64,000 nt of DNA from Nocardiopsis sp. YSL2 (lineage in GTDB: Bacteria; Actinomycetota; Actinomycetes; Streptosporangiales; Streptosporangiaceae). The position numbers and the translations under genes are program-made. The stretch is from contig NZ_JAMOAO010000001.1 of the NCBI RefSeq assembly GCF_030555055.1, positions 6,076,001-6,140,000 of the forward strand. The letters are read 5' to 3'. Positions 1-9,309 of the stretch are shown one piece after another. The notes below the pieces were generated by a model. That model saw only the letters and a program-made list of their open reading frames with translations. It made no database searches and was not told the origin of the DNA. Every line of letters starts with the position of its first letter. The first letter of the stretch is position 1.

Positions 1-132
1 CCGTGATCGCCTACTCTGAATACCCCGTACCGATGAACGCGAACACGAGAAACACGAATACCCAGAGCACCGACCTCACGGAACGGCGAAAGAATATATC
101 TGGTGGGGCAGGTGTGAAACAGGAGGATCAGC

Positions 133-2649
133 GTGGCCAACACCAAGTCGTCCTTGTCCGGCCCTTCCCTGGGGCCGCTTCCCCCGGTGTGGGGCAGGGT
201 GCCGTCACGCAACAAGAACTTCACCGGGCGCACCATGCACCTGGAGCAGCTCAACGCCGCGCTCAACAACACGGTGACCGCCGTCCTGCCGCACGCCCTG
301 CACGGGTACGGCGGGGTCGGCAAGACCCTCATCGCCGTCGAGTACGCGCACCGGTACCGGGGCGACTACGACGTCGTCTGGTGGATCATGGCCGACCAGC
401 CGGGCCTGGTCCGCTCCTCCCTGGCCCAACTGGCGCCGCACCTGAGCCTGCCCGGCCCCAACGAGGTCGGCATCGACGAGGCCGCCGCGAGCGTCCTGAA
501 CGCCCTGCGCCGCGGCGAGCCCTACAGGCGGTGGCTGCTGGTCTTCGACAACGCCGACGAACCCGAGGACCTCAGGGACATCATTCCGCAGGGGCCGGGG
601 CACGTGCTGATCACCTCCCGCAACCACCGCTGGCAGGGCGTGGCCGAGGCCGTGTCGCTGGAGGAGTTCTCCGCGCACGAGAGCGAGGAGTTCCTGCGCA
701 AGCGGATCGGCCGCCCGATCACGGCGTCGGAGGCCACCCAACTGGCGGAGGCCCTGGGACACCTCCCCCTGGCGCTGGAGCAGGCGGGCGCGCTCCAGGC
801 CGAGACCGGCATCTCCGCCCAGGAGTACCTGCGGCTGCTGCGGGAGCAGCCGACCTCGCTCATGCAGGAGGGCAAGCCGCCCGAGTACCCGGCGTCCATG
901 GCCGCGGCCTGGCGGCTCTCGGTGGCCAAGCTCCAGGAGAACGTGCCCGAGGCGATGGACCTGCTCCGCAGCTGCGCGTTCTTCAGCCCCGAGCCCATCC
1001 CCCGCGACATCTTCTTCCCCGTCGAGGGCGGCCGGGTCCGTCCGGCGATGGCCGAGCTGATGGCCGACCCCATCCGTCTGGGCCGGGCCATCGCCCAGCT
1101 GGGCCGCTACGCCCTCATCCGCCTGGACGCCAACCGCACCATCCAGGTGCACCGGCTCATCCAGGCGCTGGTGCGCGACGACATCCCGAGCACGGAGCAC
1201 GACCTCATCCGGGCCGAGGTGTGGTCGCTGATGAGCGCCGCCGACGAGGAGGAGCGCTACCAGGACCTCATCCCGCACCTGCGCAGCACCCGGATCGCCG
1301 AGAGCACCTCGCCCACCGACCGCGCGTTCGTGATCAAGGTCCTGCGGTACCTGCACGCGGCGGGCGACCTGGACAGCGCCGGCTCCCTGGCCGCGGAGTT
1401 CATCCGGCAGTGGAGCGAGGCGTCGGGACCCGACGACCCCCACGTCCTGCAGGCCCAGCGCACCGAGGGCAACATCCTGCGCGAACTGGGCCAGTACGCC
1501 AAGGTCAGGGAGCTGGACGAGCGGCTGCTGCCGAGGCTGCGCGCGGTCCTGGGGCCCGACCACAGGGAGACGCTGTCGCTGAGCATGGGGATCGGCGCCG
1601 ACCTGCGGGCCCGGGGCGACTTCCGGCGGGCGCGGGAGAACGACGAGGAGACCCTGCGCCTGCACGAGGAGACGCTCGGCCACCGCGCGCCCACGACTCT
1701 GCGCGCCGTACACAACCTGGGCATCAGCTACATGCTCACGAGCGACTTCGCCGCCGCGCGCAGCATGCACGAGCGGTCGTACATGATCGCCCGCCGTACC
1801 GGCAGCGGCACCCCGCCGGCCACCCTGCTCGCCTACCAGAACGGCCTGGCGCAGTCCGTGCGGCTCTCCGGCGACTACACCGAGGCCTGCGACCTCGGCG
1901 AGGACTGTCTGGCGTTCGGCCTGGACAGGATCCAGCGGGACCACCCCCAGACCCTGCGCGTCCAGCTCACGCTGGCCATCTCCCGCCGGATGGCGGGTGA
2001 GACCGACGAGGCCTTCGAGCTCGTCCAGGACGTGCACTCGCGCTACCTCAACCGGTACTCGCTCGACCACCCGGAGACGATCGCCGCGGCCATGTGCCTG
2101 GCCAACGTCCTGCGGATGCGCGGTGAGCCGAACGAGGCGATGGCCCTGGCCCGCGACACCTACACCCGATACGAGAAGGTCTACGGGCCCCAGCACCCCT
2201 TCAACTTCGGGTGCAGCAGCAACGTGGCCCTCCTGCACCGGCTGCTCGGCGACCCGGCCCGGGCCCGGTCCATCAACGAGTCGGCGCTGGCCTCGCTGGA
2301 CGAGGGGCTGGGCCGGGACCACCACTACTCCCTCGGCGTGGCCATCAACCTGGCGAGCGACCTGGCCGCCCTGGGCGAGGCCAAGAACGCGGTCCGGTTG
2401 GGCCGGGGCAACCTGCGCCGCACCCGCGCCCTCCTGGGCGAGGAACACCCCCTGGCCCTGACCTGCGCGGCCAACCTCGTCCTGGACCTGCGGGAGGAGG
2501 GCGGCCCGGACGACACGGCCGAGGCGGACCGGCTCAGGGCCGAGATCCTGCCGATGTTCTCCCGCGTCCTGGGGCGCGAGCACCCGTTCTCGCAGTCCGC
2601 GCTCGACGGGCGCCGGCTGGTCTACGACTTCGACCCGCCGGTGCTCTGA
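133..2649 (+). CDS. fxsT: FxsT: NB-ARC/TPR protein of the FxSxx-COOH RiPP system
   Basis: 838 aa from a GTG start with AGGAGG at 121-126. The N-terminus (VWGRVPSRNKNFTGR, about residues 19-33) is the characteristic opening of FxsT proteins. A P-loop (GYGGVGKT, residues 58-65) begins an NB-ARC/STAND ATPase domain to about residue 350. The second half is repeated TPR-like helices rich in A/L/E. By family knowledge FxsT accompanies the radical-SAM enzyme FxsB and a short FxSxx-ending precursor; its exact role is unknown, and a signal-sensing switch is an inference. It converges on the maturase pair at 2693-5247. An AT-rich stretch near 93-98 (TATATC) could be a -10 element, but no good -35 is visible. 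Confidence 0.85.
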   Translation: MANTKSSLSGPSLGPLPPVWGRVPSRNKNFTGRTMHLEQLNAALNNTVTAVLPHALHGYGGVGKTLIAVEYAHRYRGDYDVVWWIMADQPGLVRSSLAQLAPHLSLPGPNEVGIDEAAASVLNALRRGEPYRRWLLVFDNADEPEDLRDIIPQGPGHVLITSRNHRWQGVAEAVSLEEFSAHESEEFLRKRIGRPITASEATQLAEALGHLPLALEQAGALQAETGISAQEYLRLLREQPTSLMQEGKPPEYPASMAAAWRLSVAKLQENVPEAMDLLRSCAFFSPEPIPRDIFFPVEGGRVRPAMAELMADPIRLGRAIAQLGRYALIRLDANRTIQVHRLIQALVRDDIPSTEHDLIRAEVWSLMSAADEEERYQDLIPHLRSTRIAESTSPTDRAFVIKVLRYLHAAGDLDSAGSLAAEFIRQWSEASGPDDPHVLQAQRTEGNILRELGQYAKVRELDERLLPRLRAVLGPDHRETLSLSMGIGADLRARGDFRRARENDEETLRLHEETLGHRAPTTLRAVHNLGISYMLTSDFAAARSMHERSYMIARRTGSGTPPATLLAYQNGLAQSVRLSGDYTEACDLGEDCLAFGLDRIQRDHPQTLRVQLTLAISRRMAGETDEAFELVQDVHSRYLNRYSLDHPETIAAAMCLANVLRMRGEPNEAMALARDTYTRYEKVYGPQHPFNFGCSSNVALLHRLLGDPARARSINESALASLDEGLGRDHHYSLGVAINLASDLAALGEAKNAVRLGRGNLRRTRALLGEEHPLALTCAANLVLDLREEGGPDDTAEADRLRAEILPMFSRVLGREHPFSQSALDGRRLVYDFDPPVL

Positions 2650-2669
2650 CCGTCACCCGCGCACCGGCC

Positions 2670-2699
2670 GGGGTGACCGCTCCGCGGGGCGGTCACCCC
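2670..2699. terminator. Bidirectional hairpin terminator between fxsT and the HExxH gene
   Basis: An 11-bp perfect inverted repeat (GGGGTGACCGC at 2670-2680 and its complement at 2689-2699) has an 8-nt loop. It sits between two convergent genes. The stop codon of the minus-strand HExxH gene (TGA, 2693-2695) lies inside the second arm, so that gene is translated into its own terminator. Confidence 0.65.
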
Positions 2700-4030
2700 G
2701 GCGCGTGGTGGTCCCGCCACCGGGCGAGGTGTTCGTCGGCGGCGGCGTCGGCGGCGTCGGCGGCGGCCGCGGACACGTGCTCCTTGCGCCAGGCGAGCAG
2801 GGTCGCCTGGGCCGAGGCCACGAACCGCTCCCCCGACCGGGTGAGCGCGCCCGAACCCAGGACGGTGCGGCCCGCGTCCACGGTGCAGCGCCGCCAGTGC
2901 GCGAACTCGGTCTCGGCGCGCCGGAAGTCCTCGCCCGTGCTGACCAGCCGCTGGCGGCGCCAGAACCCGGCCACGCCCAGGTGTGCGTACACACCCTGGA
3001 GCAGGCCGCTCATCGGCCGCGGGTCCAGGCGCCAGGGCGCGTAGAACAGCCGCCCGTCGTCGGGGACCGTCAGGGGCACCAGGTCGGCCAGGGCGGTCAG
3101 CTTGGCGTGCTGGACCTCGTGGGCGAAGGTGAGGGCGAGCCAGAGGGCGTCCGGGGGCCGGGAGACGCCCAGGCCGCCGAAGCAGTGCCGGGCGGTGGCG
3201 CTGAGGTCCCTGCCCCCGGCGGCGCGGAGCGGGGTCATGGTGAAGACCGTCTCCGGGACCTCCTCGGCGATGGTCCAGTGGTGGTCGACCAGGACCGCCC
3301 ACGCCTGGTGGAGCACCGCGCGCCAGTGCGCCACCTGTGCGCCGTCGAGCCGTGCTCGCGCGACCTCGCCCCCCGGGACGCGGTCGGCGTCCTGGTCGTC
3401 CAGGAGCAACTCCAGTCGCCTCCCGCGGTGCTCGGCCGACAACCGGCGCAGCGCGTGCCAGTCGTCGGTGTCCTCGTGCGGGTCGTCCGGCACCCGCACG
3501 CGCACGGAGCCGAGGGAGAGCTCAGCGCCGTCGGCGCCGGACTCGAACTCCGCCTCCCGGCCGTCGTCGGCGCCCGGCCGCAGCAGGGCGCGCCCGAGGC
3601 CCGGCAGGGGCGCGGTCGGCCCGTACAGGGGCACCCGCAGGCGGGCCTCGGTCCCCGAGCGGGCGGCCGCGGCCGCCGCCAGGGCCGACATCTCCGCCAC
3701 CCGGGGCACCTCGTCGCGGTGTCCGCCCAGGGCCAGGGCGGTCCGGCGGGCCCACACCCCCACGGTCGGGTGGCGCATCAGGCGCGCCACGGCGTCGGGA
3801 GCGGCCTCCTCGGCGCGCATGAGCAGCTCGTAGGCCGCACGGGCCCGCTCCGCCAGGGGGTGCCCCTCCCGCTCCGCGTGGTCCACGACCTGGCGTACGA
3901 GCAGCAGGTGCTTGCCGTACTCGGCCTCGCGCAGGTAGCGGGTGGCGGTCGCGCCCCCGGCGCCCCGGGCCAGGGCGTCGAACACCGGCCCGGGCACCGG
4001 TCGGCGGATCGGCGCGGCTCCTGCGGTCAC
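2693..4030 (-). CDS. Stand-alone HExxH peptide beta-hydroxylase-like protein
   Basis: 445 aa starting at GTG 4030, which overlaps the fxsB stop by 4 bp (GTGA), so translation is coupled. The zinc/iron-binding motif HEVQH is at about residues 304-308, preceded by TF and followed by AKLTALADL. It matches the HExxH extension normally fused behind FxsB, a family described as alpha-ketoglutarate-dependent peptidyl beta-hydroxylases. Here it is a separate polypeptide with both histidines and the glutamate intact, so it may be catalytically active. The N-terminal 200 residues are helical, and the last 30 are alanine-rich. Its likely substrate is the cyclophane-modified FxSxx precursor (inference). 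Confidence 0.75.
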   Translation of the reverse strand: MTAGAAPIRRPVPGPVFDALARGAGGATATRYLREAEYGKHLLLVRQVVDHAEREGHPLAERARAAYELLMRAEEAAPDAVARLMRHPTVGVWARRTALALGGHRDEVPRVAEMSALAAAAAARSGTEARLRVPLYGPTAPLPGLGRALLRPGADDGREAEFESGADGAELSLGSVRVRVPDDPHEDTDDWHALRRLSAEHRGRRLELLLDDQDADRVPGGEVARARLDGAQVAHWRAVLHQAWAVLVDHHWTIAEEVPETVFTMTPLRAAGGRDLSATARHCFGGLGVSRPPDALWLALTFAHEVQHAKLTALADLVPLTVPDDGRLFYAPWRLDPRPMSGLLQGVYAHLGVAGFWRRQRLVSTGEDFRRAETEFAHWRRCTVDAGRTVLGSGALTRSGERFVASAQATLLAWRKEHVSAAAADAADAAADEHLARWRDHHAPG

Positions 4031-5247
4031 GGTTCCTCCCGTAGGCGGGCCACGTCGGCGGCGACGGCCCGGTGGATGTGGGTGATGAGGCGGTACAGGT
4101 CCTGGCAGTACACCGACGGGTTCCGAAAGCCCGTCTCGGCCCGGTAGCGGTGGGGGTAGAGCCCGGCACCGCACACCTTGTGCACGGGACAGGCCCCGCA
4201 CTCCGGGGCCAGGGCCCGCGCGCCGATCTGCCGCGCGGCCGTCGAGGGCAGGTACAGGGCGTCGTCGAAGGGGTGGGTGAAGGTGTGCAGACGGGTGCCG
4301 GCTGCGCCCTCGTAGGCGGACTTGAGGCTGTCGACCTGTTCGATGCTTCCGTCGGTCTCCACGACCACGAGCGCGGCCGGGGACAGGCCGATGCTCTCGG
4401 TGCGCGAGTGGCTGCCGAGGAGCATCCGGATGATGTCGTGGAACATCCGGATGTCGGTCTCGCGCCGGGGCGCGTGGTACCAGCGGTCGAAGAGGGCGAT
4501 GAGCCAGTCGCCGTAGCCGCGCCCCTCGGGGTCCCAGCCCGGGGGCGGCGCGTCCCAGTTCCCGTGCGGCAGCAGGAAGGCGATGCCGGGCGGGTCGTAG
4601 GCGAGCAGGGCCTCGTAGGTGCCGACCGGGTCGGACTCCAGGTCGATGGTGGCCAGGAGGCCGGAGAACAGGTGCCGGTACGCGGGGGCGGTGAGCAGCC
4701 GGAGTCCGGCGTCGACCTCGGCGTGGGTCCCGCGCCCGTTGGCGCGGCGGCGGTGGCGGTCGTGGTCGCGCTCGGCGCCGTCGATGCTCACTCCCACCCG
4801 GATGCCCAGTTCGTCGAAGAGGTCGAGGTACTGGTCGTCGATGAGGACGCCGTTGGTCTGGATGCTCAGGGCGGCGAGCACGTCGGGCTCGGTGGCCTTG
4901 CGCAGGAGCTGGGCGGTGGTGCGCAGGTGGTCGTGTCCGACCAGGAGCGGCTCCCCGCCGTGCAGGACGACCTCCACCCGGGAGCGCCCGTGGCCGCGGG
5001 CGTGTTCGGCGATCCGTTCCGCGACGCGTTCGACCGTGGGCGCGGCCATGCGCCGCGGCTGTCTTCGCCAGCCCTGGTCGGCCATTTCGTACATGTAGCA
5101 GTAGTCGCAGGCGAGATTGCAGCGGCTGTGGATCTTCAGGACGTACTCGTGAAAGGGTGTGGGCCGCCATCCCTGGGCGAGCAGTTCCCGGACGTCCAGT
5201 TCGGTCGGCCAGGGGCCGGGGCTTCGCTCTCGGGCACTCGCTGCCAC
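4027..5247 (-). CDS. fxsB: FxsB-type radical SAM/SPASM cyclophane maturase
   Basis: 406 aa. GTG at 5247 is chosen because AGGAGGT lies 7 nt upstream on the coding strand; upstream in-frame sequence looks non-coding. The radical-SAM motif Cx3Cx2C is C43, C47, C50 (CNLACDYC). A C-terminal SPASM-like cysteine cluster (CGACPVHKVCG, then VYC) sits around residues 350-385. FxsB enzymes install a C-C cyclophane bridge in a short peptide ending Phe-x-Ser-x-x. The usual fused HExxH domain is absent and is encoded by the overlapping downstream gene. No precursor with an FxSxx C-terminus was found within 700 bp upstream, nor in the 132 bp before fxsT. Confidence 0.85.
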   Translation of the reverse strand: MAASARERSPGPWPTELDVRELLAQGWRPTPFHEYVLKIHSRCNLACDYCYMYEMADQGWRRQPRRMAAPTVERVAERIAEHARGHGRSRVEVVLHGGEPLLVGHDHLRTTAQLLRKATEPDVLAALSIQTNGVLIDDQYLDLFDELGIRVGVSIDGAERDHDRHRRRANGRGTHAEVDAGLRLLTAPAYRHLFSGLLATIDLESDPVGTYEALLAYDPPGIAFLLPHGNWDAPPPGWDPEGRGYGDWLIALFDRWYHAPRRETDIRMFHDIIRMLLGSHSRTESIGLSPAALVVVETDGSIEQVDSLKSAYEGAAGTRLHTFTHPFDDALYLPSTAARQIGARALAPECGACPVHKVCGAGLYPHRYRAETGFRNPSVYCQDLYRLITHIHRAVAADVARLREEP

Positions 5248-5981
5248 GCCGGTGACCTCCTGGAGATGGGAGCACGCGCGATCGCGCGGTCGTGCATGAC
5301 CTGGGGCGTGTGCGGCGGATGCCCCCGCCGCACGTGGCCCCAGCGGCGCTCGCGGCGGGCGGCACCACCGACACGCCCTAGTGTTCTCGTCCCGGTCGCC
5401 GACCAATCTCACTCGCGGGTCGGACCTGCGGGCGCGGTGGTACGAGTGACCTGTCCTCGACAGTCGGCACGGCCGGACGAACCACACTGTCCGCTTCCCC
5501 GGTGTTTCCGCATTCACGTGGAACAAACACCCGGGGCTTCGGCACCATGGCCGGTTTCGGTCACCCGAACTGTGGTTCGCCTCCGACCGGGAGCGGTAAC
5601 TCGGGACGATTCCAGGAAACGGATGATCTCGTTCATCCCGGCATTTTCCCCATCGTTATCAGCACTCGCGGAGTGCCCCAGGAGAACACGGTGTCCGTTC
5701 TCGCCCGCGGGGACGGGTGGAGCCCTTCCCCTCCGGCCGTGCGCGGTCCGCAGGCGGCTCCTTCCCCGCCCCCGGGACGACCGGCGCCTCCTCCGGCAGG
5801 CCCCTGGCCGCGCTGTCGGCGGGGTGGGCGGTCGGGCCGAGGCGGGCCGACCGGACCGGAGGGCTCCGACCGGCCGGAGCCCGCAGAGCGGACCGGAACG
5901 ATTTCGGCGTTCCGCCACGGCGGAGGACCGGGCGGGGTTAGTCTGAGGCCACATCTGCGACTCACATTCGGTGATGAGACA
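5248..5981. other. Gene-free divergent intergenic region
   Basis: 734 bp between fxsB (minus) and the unknown gene at 5982 (plus). Every open frame here has poor third-position bias. I looked specifically for a 40-80 codon peptide ending F-x-S-x-x on either strand and found none. The stretch must hold both promoters, but no convincing -35/-10 pair or repressor palindrome stands out. Confidence 0.5.
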
Positions 5982-7568
5982 ATGACTGAGCGCATCTTTT
6001 CCGTCGTGCACGACTGCCTCGACTGGGCCCGCGCCCTCGATCCGCCGCTCGCCCCGAACCCCGACGCCCTCCTCTTCCTCCTGATCGCCCACCTGGACGC
6101 CGGGTCACCCGACCCCGCGGACTGGTCGGTCAGCGACGTCGACGACATCGCCCGGACCGTCCGGGACTGGACCGGTGTGTCCGACGACCTGCGCCCCGCG
6201 TGGCTGGCCTGGTGCGACTTCCTCGTCGACTCCGGCCGGCTGGTGTGCGCGGAGAGCCCGCGCCGCCTGCGCGCGGCCATCGAGACCGTCGACCTGGACT
6301 CCGGCGGCCCCGCGCCCCGCCCGGCCCCCGTCGAGGAGGGCGCGCTCCCCCTGCTGCACCGGCTCGGCGCCGGCGAGGACAGCGAACCCGACCCGCTGCC
6401 CCCCGTCCTGCGCACCCGGCCCGGGGACCTGGACACGGCGGCGCGCTCGTGCGCCGTCCTGGCCGACGCGGCGCGGCTCACGGTGTGGGCCGACCACGGC
6501 CGCGACCTGGACCCCGACCGCGACGACGACGCCCTCACCGTCGCCGACACCGCCGAGGCCGCCGCCGCGCTGGGCCTGGAGCCCGCCCGCGTTCGGGAAC
6601 TGTTCGCCATCGCCCGTGATGCCGGGCTGCTGCGCACGACCTACACCCGGGTGCTTCCCGGCCCCACCGCGCGGGCCTGGGCCGAAGGCGAACCCGGAGC
6701 CGTCGCCGACGCCTGGGCGGGCGCGCTGCTGGCCATGACCCGTCTGCGCGGTATGACGGCCTTCCTCGTGCTCACCGACCTGTTCGTCTGCGGCGACCTG
6801 CGCACACCGGCCGAGGTCGTGGGCGCCTACGGTCCCGCGGTCGCGCTGGGCGACCGCGACAACGATCCGGCGGAGGCCGTGCGGCGCGTGCTGGAGACCC
6901 TGGCCGAGCTGGGAGCCGTCGCCGGCGACGGCCACGGGTACCGGATCACACCGCTGGGCGACCACTTCATGGTCGGCCGGCTGCGCCACTCCGGTGCCCA
7001 CGTGCCGCTCGCACCGGCGGTCGGGGCGATGAGCGCGGACGAGGCCCTCACCCTGCTGGAGGAAGGGCGCCCGGTGGACACCGCGGCGCTGCTGGAACGC
7101 TGGACGGCGACCCGCGACACCGCCACCGCGGCCCGTCAGCTCTGGGAGGCCTGCGCCTCCCCCGACGCCTGGCTCCGCCGCGACCGGGTCGCGGCCCACC
7201 TGGCCGGGCTGGAGGCGGACCTGTCCCCGATGCTGAGCCTGTACACCCACCATCCGGTGCTGGGCGGCCGGGCCCGCCGCCTGCTCGGCGCGGAACCCGA
7301 GCCGCCCACCTCCCACCAGGCGGCCTGGGCGGTACTGGACGACTACGCGCTCCTGCTCGACGCCGGCCGTCCGCTCCCGGTCACGGACGGGGAGCGGTAC
7401 GCGCCCCAGGCCCGCGACTTCGCCCGGGCCGTGTGGCTGACCGGGCACCCGGTCGCGGACGCCGTGCTCGCCCGCTGCGCCGAGGGAGCGCTGGGCCCGG
7501 ACGTGGCCGAGGCCGCCCGGTCAGTCCTTGAGCACCAGCTCGTAGGCCAGCAGGTCGACGCCGGGTAG
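5982..7568 (+). CDS. Protein of unknown function, possibly winged-helix containing
   Basis: 528 aa from ATG 5982; the frame is open upstream to 5502, but codon bias begins near this ATG. I do not recognise the family. Visible features are an acidic, alanine/arginine-rich soluble protein, a helix-turn-helix-like stretch near residues 190-225 (AEAAAALGLEPARVRELF) and a beta-turn block ending ITPLGDHFMV near residue 325, which resembles the wing of a winged helix. No signal peptide or membrane segment. Its last 48 bp overlap the convergent GNAT gene. Confidence 0.7.
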   Translation: MTERIFSVVHDCLDWARALDPPLAPNPDALLFLLIAHLDAGSPDPADWSVSDVDDIARTVRDWTGVSDDLRPAWLAWCDFLVDSGRLVCAESPRRLRAAIETVDLDSGGPAPRPAPVEEGALPLLHRLGAGEDSEPDPLPPVLRTRPGDLDTAARSCAVLADAARLTVWADHGRDLDPDRDDDALTVADTAEAAAALGLEPARVRELFAIARDAGLLRTTYTRVLPGPTARAWAEGEPGAVADAWAGALLAMTRLRGMTAFLVLTDLFVCGDLRTPAEVVGAYGPAVALGDRDNDPAEAVRRVLETLAELGAVAGDGHGYRITPLGDHFMVGRLRHSGAHVPLAPAVGAMSADEALTLLEEGRPVDTAALLERWTATRDTATAARQLWEACASPDAWLRRDRVAAHLAGLEADLSPMLSLYTHHPVLGGRARRLLGAEPEPPTSHQAAWAVLDDYALLLDAGRPLPVTDGERYAPQARDFARAVWLTGHPVADAVLARCAEGALGPDVAEAARSVLEHQLVGQQVDAG

Positions 7569-8015
7569 CGGCGACCAGTCGCGTTCGGGCACGCGGGTGA
7601 AGCCGCGCGCCCGGTACACGTACTGGGCGGAGACCATCGCGGGCTGGGTGGACAGGAGCAGCCGGGCGACGCCCTCCTGCCGGGCGCGGTCCACGATCGC
7701 GTTCACCAGGGCCCGGCCGACCCCGCGGCCCCGTGCCTGCGGACCCACCGCGAACGCGCGCACCTCCGCCTCGTCGGCCCCGCGCGCGAGCTCGCTCCGC
7801 TCCGACCAGGGCGCGAACATGATCGTCCCCAGCAACTGGTCGCCGTCCGCGGCCACCAGGACCTCGCCGTACCCGTCGGCTCCCAGGAGCCGCAGGGCCT
7901 CGGCGTAGGTCGGGCTCTGGTCCAGGAGGCGGTCGGCCCGGTAGGCGATCTCTCGCAGATCGCTCACGGCGGTCATCTCGTCTGGCAGCATTCGACGCAC
8001 GATCATGCACGACAT
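7521..8015 (-). CDS. GNAT family N-acetyltransferase
   Basis: 164 aa. The acetyl-CoA binding signature is visible as VGPQARGRGVGRALV (about residues 91-105), preceded by the beta strand EVRAFAV. The C-terminal half has the usual GNAT pattern (VYRARGFTRV). A start three codons downstream (ATG 8006) is an alternative. Substrate cannot be inferred. It is convergent with the gene at 5982-7568 and shares 48 bp with it, so transcription of the two could interfere. Confidence 0.8.
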   Translation of the reverse strand: MSCMIVRRMLPDEMTAVSDLREIAYRADRLLDQSPTYAEALRLLGADGYGEVLVAADGDQLLGTIMFAPWSERSELARGADEAEVRAFAVGPQARGRGVGRALVNAIVDRARQEGVARLLLSTQPAMVSAQYVYRARGFTRVPERDWSPLPGVDLLAYELVLKD

Positions 8016-8057
8016 TCAACCTGATCCGACCACCGCGAGCGGGTGTTCGCCGCACAT

Positions 8058-8095
8058 CGGCGGGCCGCCCGCGCGCGGGATCCGGCGGCCCGCCG
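8058..8095 (-). terminator. Hairpin terminator downstream of the lipoprotein gene
   Basis: A 12-bp perfect inverted repeat (8058-8069 and 8084-8095) with a 14-nt loop. It begins 21 bp beyond the stop codon of the minus-strand lipoprotein gene and lies just upstream of the GNAT start. Confidence 0.5.
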
Positions 8096-8116
8096 GGCAC
8101 GAGGGCCCCGGAGGAC

Positions 8117-8956
8117 TCAGGTGTCCTTGACCGCGCCGCAGCCATCGCGGTCGCGGGTGTCCTCCAGGTCGTAGGCGTCGTCCTGGGTCAGACCGCGGGG
8201 CCGTTCGCCGTCGGGCCTCTCGTCGGGGTAGGCGGGAGTGAACATGCGCGCGTCCGGCAGGCAGTGCACGGGGGCCGCCCCGCGGTACCAGTGCGGCCAC
8301 GCCTCCAGCGTCCCGTCGCCGAGGTCGTAGAAGGCGACCTCCCCGAGGTGGGTGACGACCAGGCGCACCGACACCGGGTCGCCGGGGCGGGCGATGGGGT
8401 AGACGACGACGTACTCGGTCCGCACGGCCAGGTAGTCCTGGCCGTTGGGGTCCTGGGACGCCTCCGCCCACATCCGGCCGTCGACGCGGATCTCGTCGCC
8501 GATCAGTTCGGCCGTGCCGGGCGTGAGGTTGAAGGGGATGCCGCGGCTGTCGAGCTCGGGGTCCTCGTGCCCGAGGTGGTCCAGGTACCACTCCAGGGAC
8601 TGACCGGTGAGCAGGCCGGTGAACTCGCTGTTGTCCTCGTCGAAGACCGCGTCGGTGTCGAGGTAGACCGCTTCCAGCAGCAGCCGGGTGCGGTCGTGGG
8701 CCCACTCGACCTGCTCGGCCGTGAAGTCGCCCTGGGCCGCGGGCTCGGGGGTGTCGAATCCGACACCGTAGTCGGCGGCGGGGCTCCCGGCGAAGGGGGC
8801 GTCGGGGTCGACCTGGTCGAAGGTGACGGGGCCGACGATCTGTTCGGCCTCCTCACGGAGGAAGCGGTCGGTCTGTTCCAGGACCTGCGCGCATCCGGTC
8901 AGGGCGAGCATGGTCAGAGCGGCCGCGCCCAGTGCGGCGCGCTTGCGTGGTGACAT
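8117..8956 (-). CDS. Secreted lipoprotein of unknown function
   Basis: 279 aa from ATG 8956. The N-terminus is a classical lipoprotein signal: MSPRKR, a hydrophobic run, then the lipobox L-T-G-C with Cys22 as the lipidated residue. The mature part is acidic, with two further cysteines near the C-terminus (VHCLPDA and RDGCGAV) that could form a disulfide. The sequence LAVRTEYVVVYPI suggests an all-beta core. No family recognised. The C-terminal DRDGCGAVKDT tail is short and charged. Confidence 0.7.
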   Translation of the reverse strand: MSPRKRAALGAAALTMLALTGCAQVLEQTDRFLREEAEQIVGPVTFDQVDPDAPFAGSPAADYGVGFDTPEPAAQGDFTAEQVEWAHDRTRLLLEAVYLDTDAVFDEDNSEFTGLLTGQSLEWYLDHLGHEDPELDSRGIPFNLTPGTAELIGDEIRVDGRMWAEASQDPNGQDYLAVRTEYVVVYPIARPGDPVSVRLVVTHLGEVAFYDLGDGTLEAWPHWYRGAAPVHCLPDARMFTPAYPDERPDGERPRGLTQDDAYDLEDTRDRDGCGAVKDT

Positions 8957-9082
8957 GGGGGATGCCTGTGTTCTCTCGGAGTGGTTGTGCGAACGTGAAT
9001 CGCTCGCCTGGTGTTCTATCACCACTCGCGGACTGTCGTGTGCCCGGCCCCGTTCCCCTGGTCGAGGCACCGGGGGACCGCG

Positions 9083-9300
9083 GTGACCGAGGTCGCCGGG
9101 GGCGGGGCCACCCTGCTGATGCCCGCCTTCGGGCCGTCGCGGCACCGGCGGATGGTCGAGGGCGTCTCACAGGCGGAGGTCGAGGCCGCGTTCCCGGAGT
9201 GGGAGCTCCTCACGGCCGACGACGCGGACACCTCCGGCCTGGGGTGGCCGAGGAACCGCACCTCACCGAAGTGGTACCGGTTCCGCCGCGCCTCCGGGTG
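9083..9300 (+). pseudogene. C-terminal remnant of a class I SAM methyltransferase
   Basis: In the frame opened by GTG 9083 the translation VTEVAGGGATLLMPAF, then GVSQAEVEAAFPEWELL, then ADTSGLGWP and KWYRFRR resembles the C-terminal quarter of actinobacterial class I methyltransferases. In those, a late strand, a GVSRAEVEAAFP-type helix and a WYR(L/F)RR end are common. There is no SAM-binding half upstream and no stop codon at the expected end; the frame runs on antisense to the histidine phosphatase. I read it as a decayed gene fragment. Confidence 0.4.
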
Positions 9301-9309
9301 GCGCCGCGC

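Noticed and set aside
205..2583. Very long open frame antisense to fxsT
   Set aside because: Composition is that of a high-GC mirror frame (repeated Gln/Val/Gly/Arg); the plus-strand protein has domains and a ribosome site.
5248..5981. Possible FxSxx precursor gene upstream of fxsB
   Set aside because: All frames on both strands were read; none ends in F-x-S-x-x with a plausible ribosome site.
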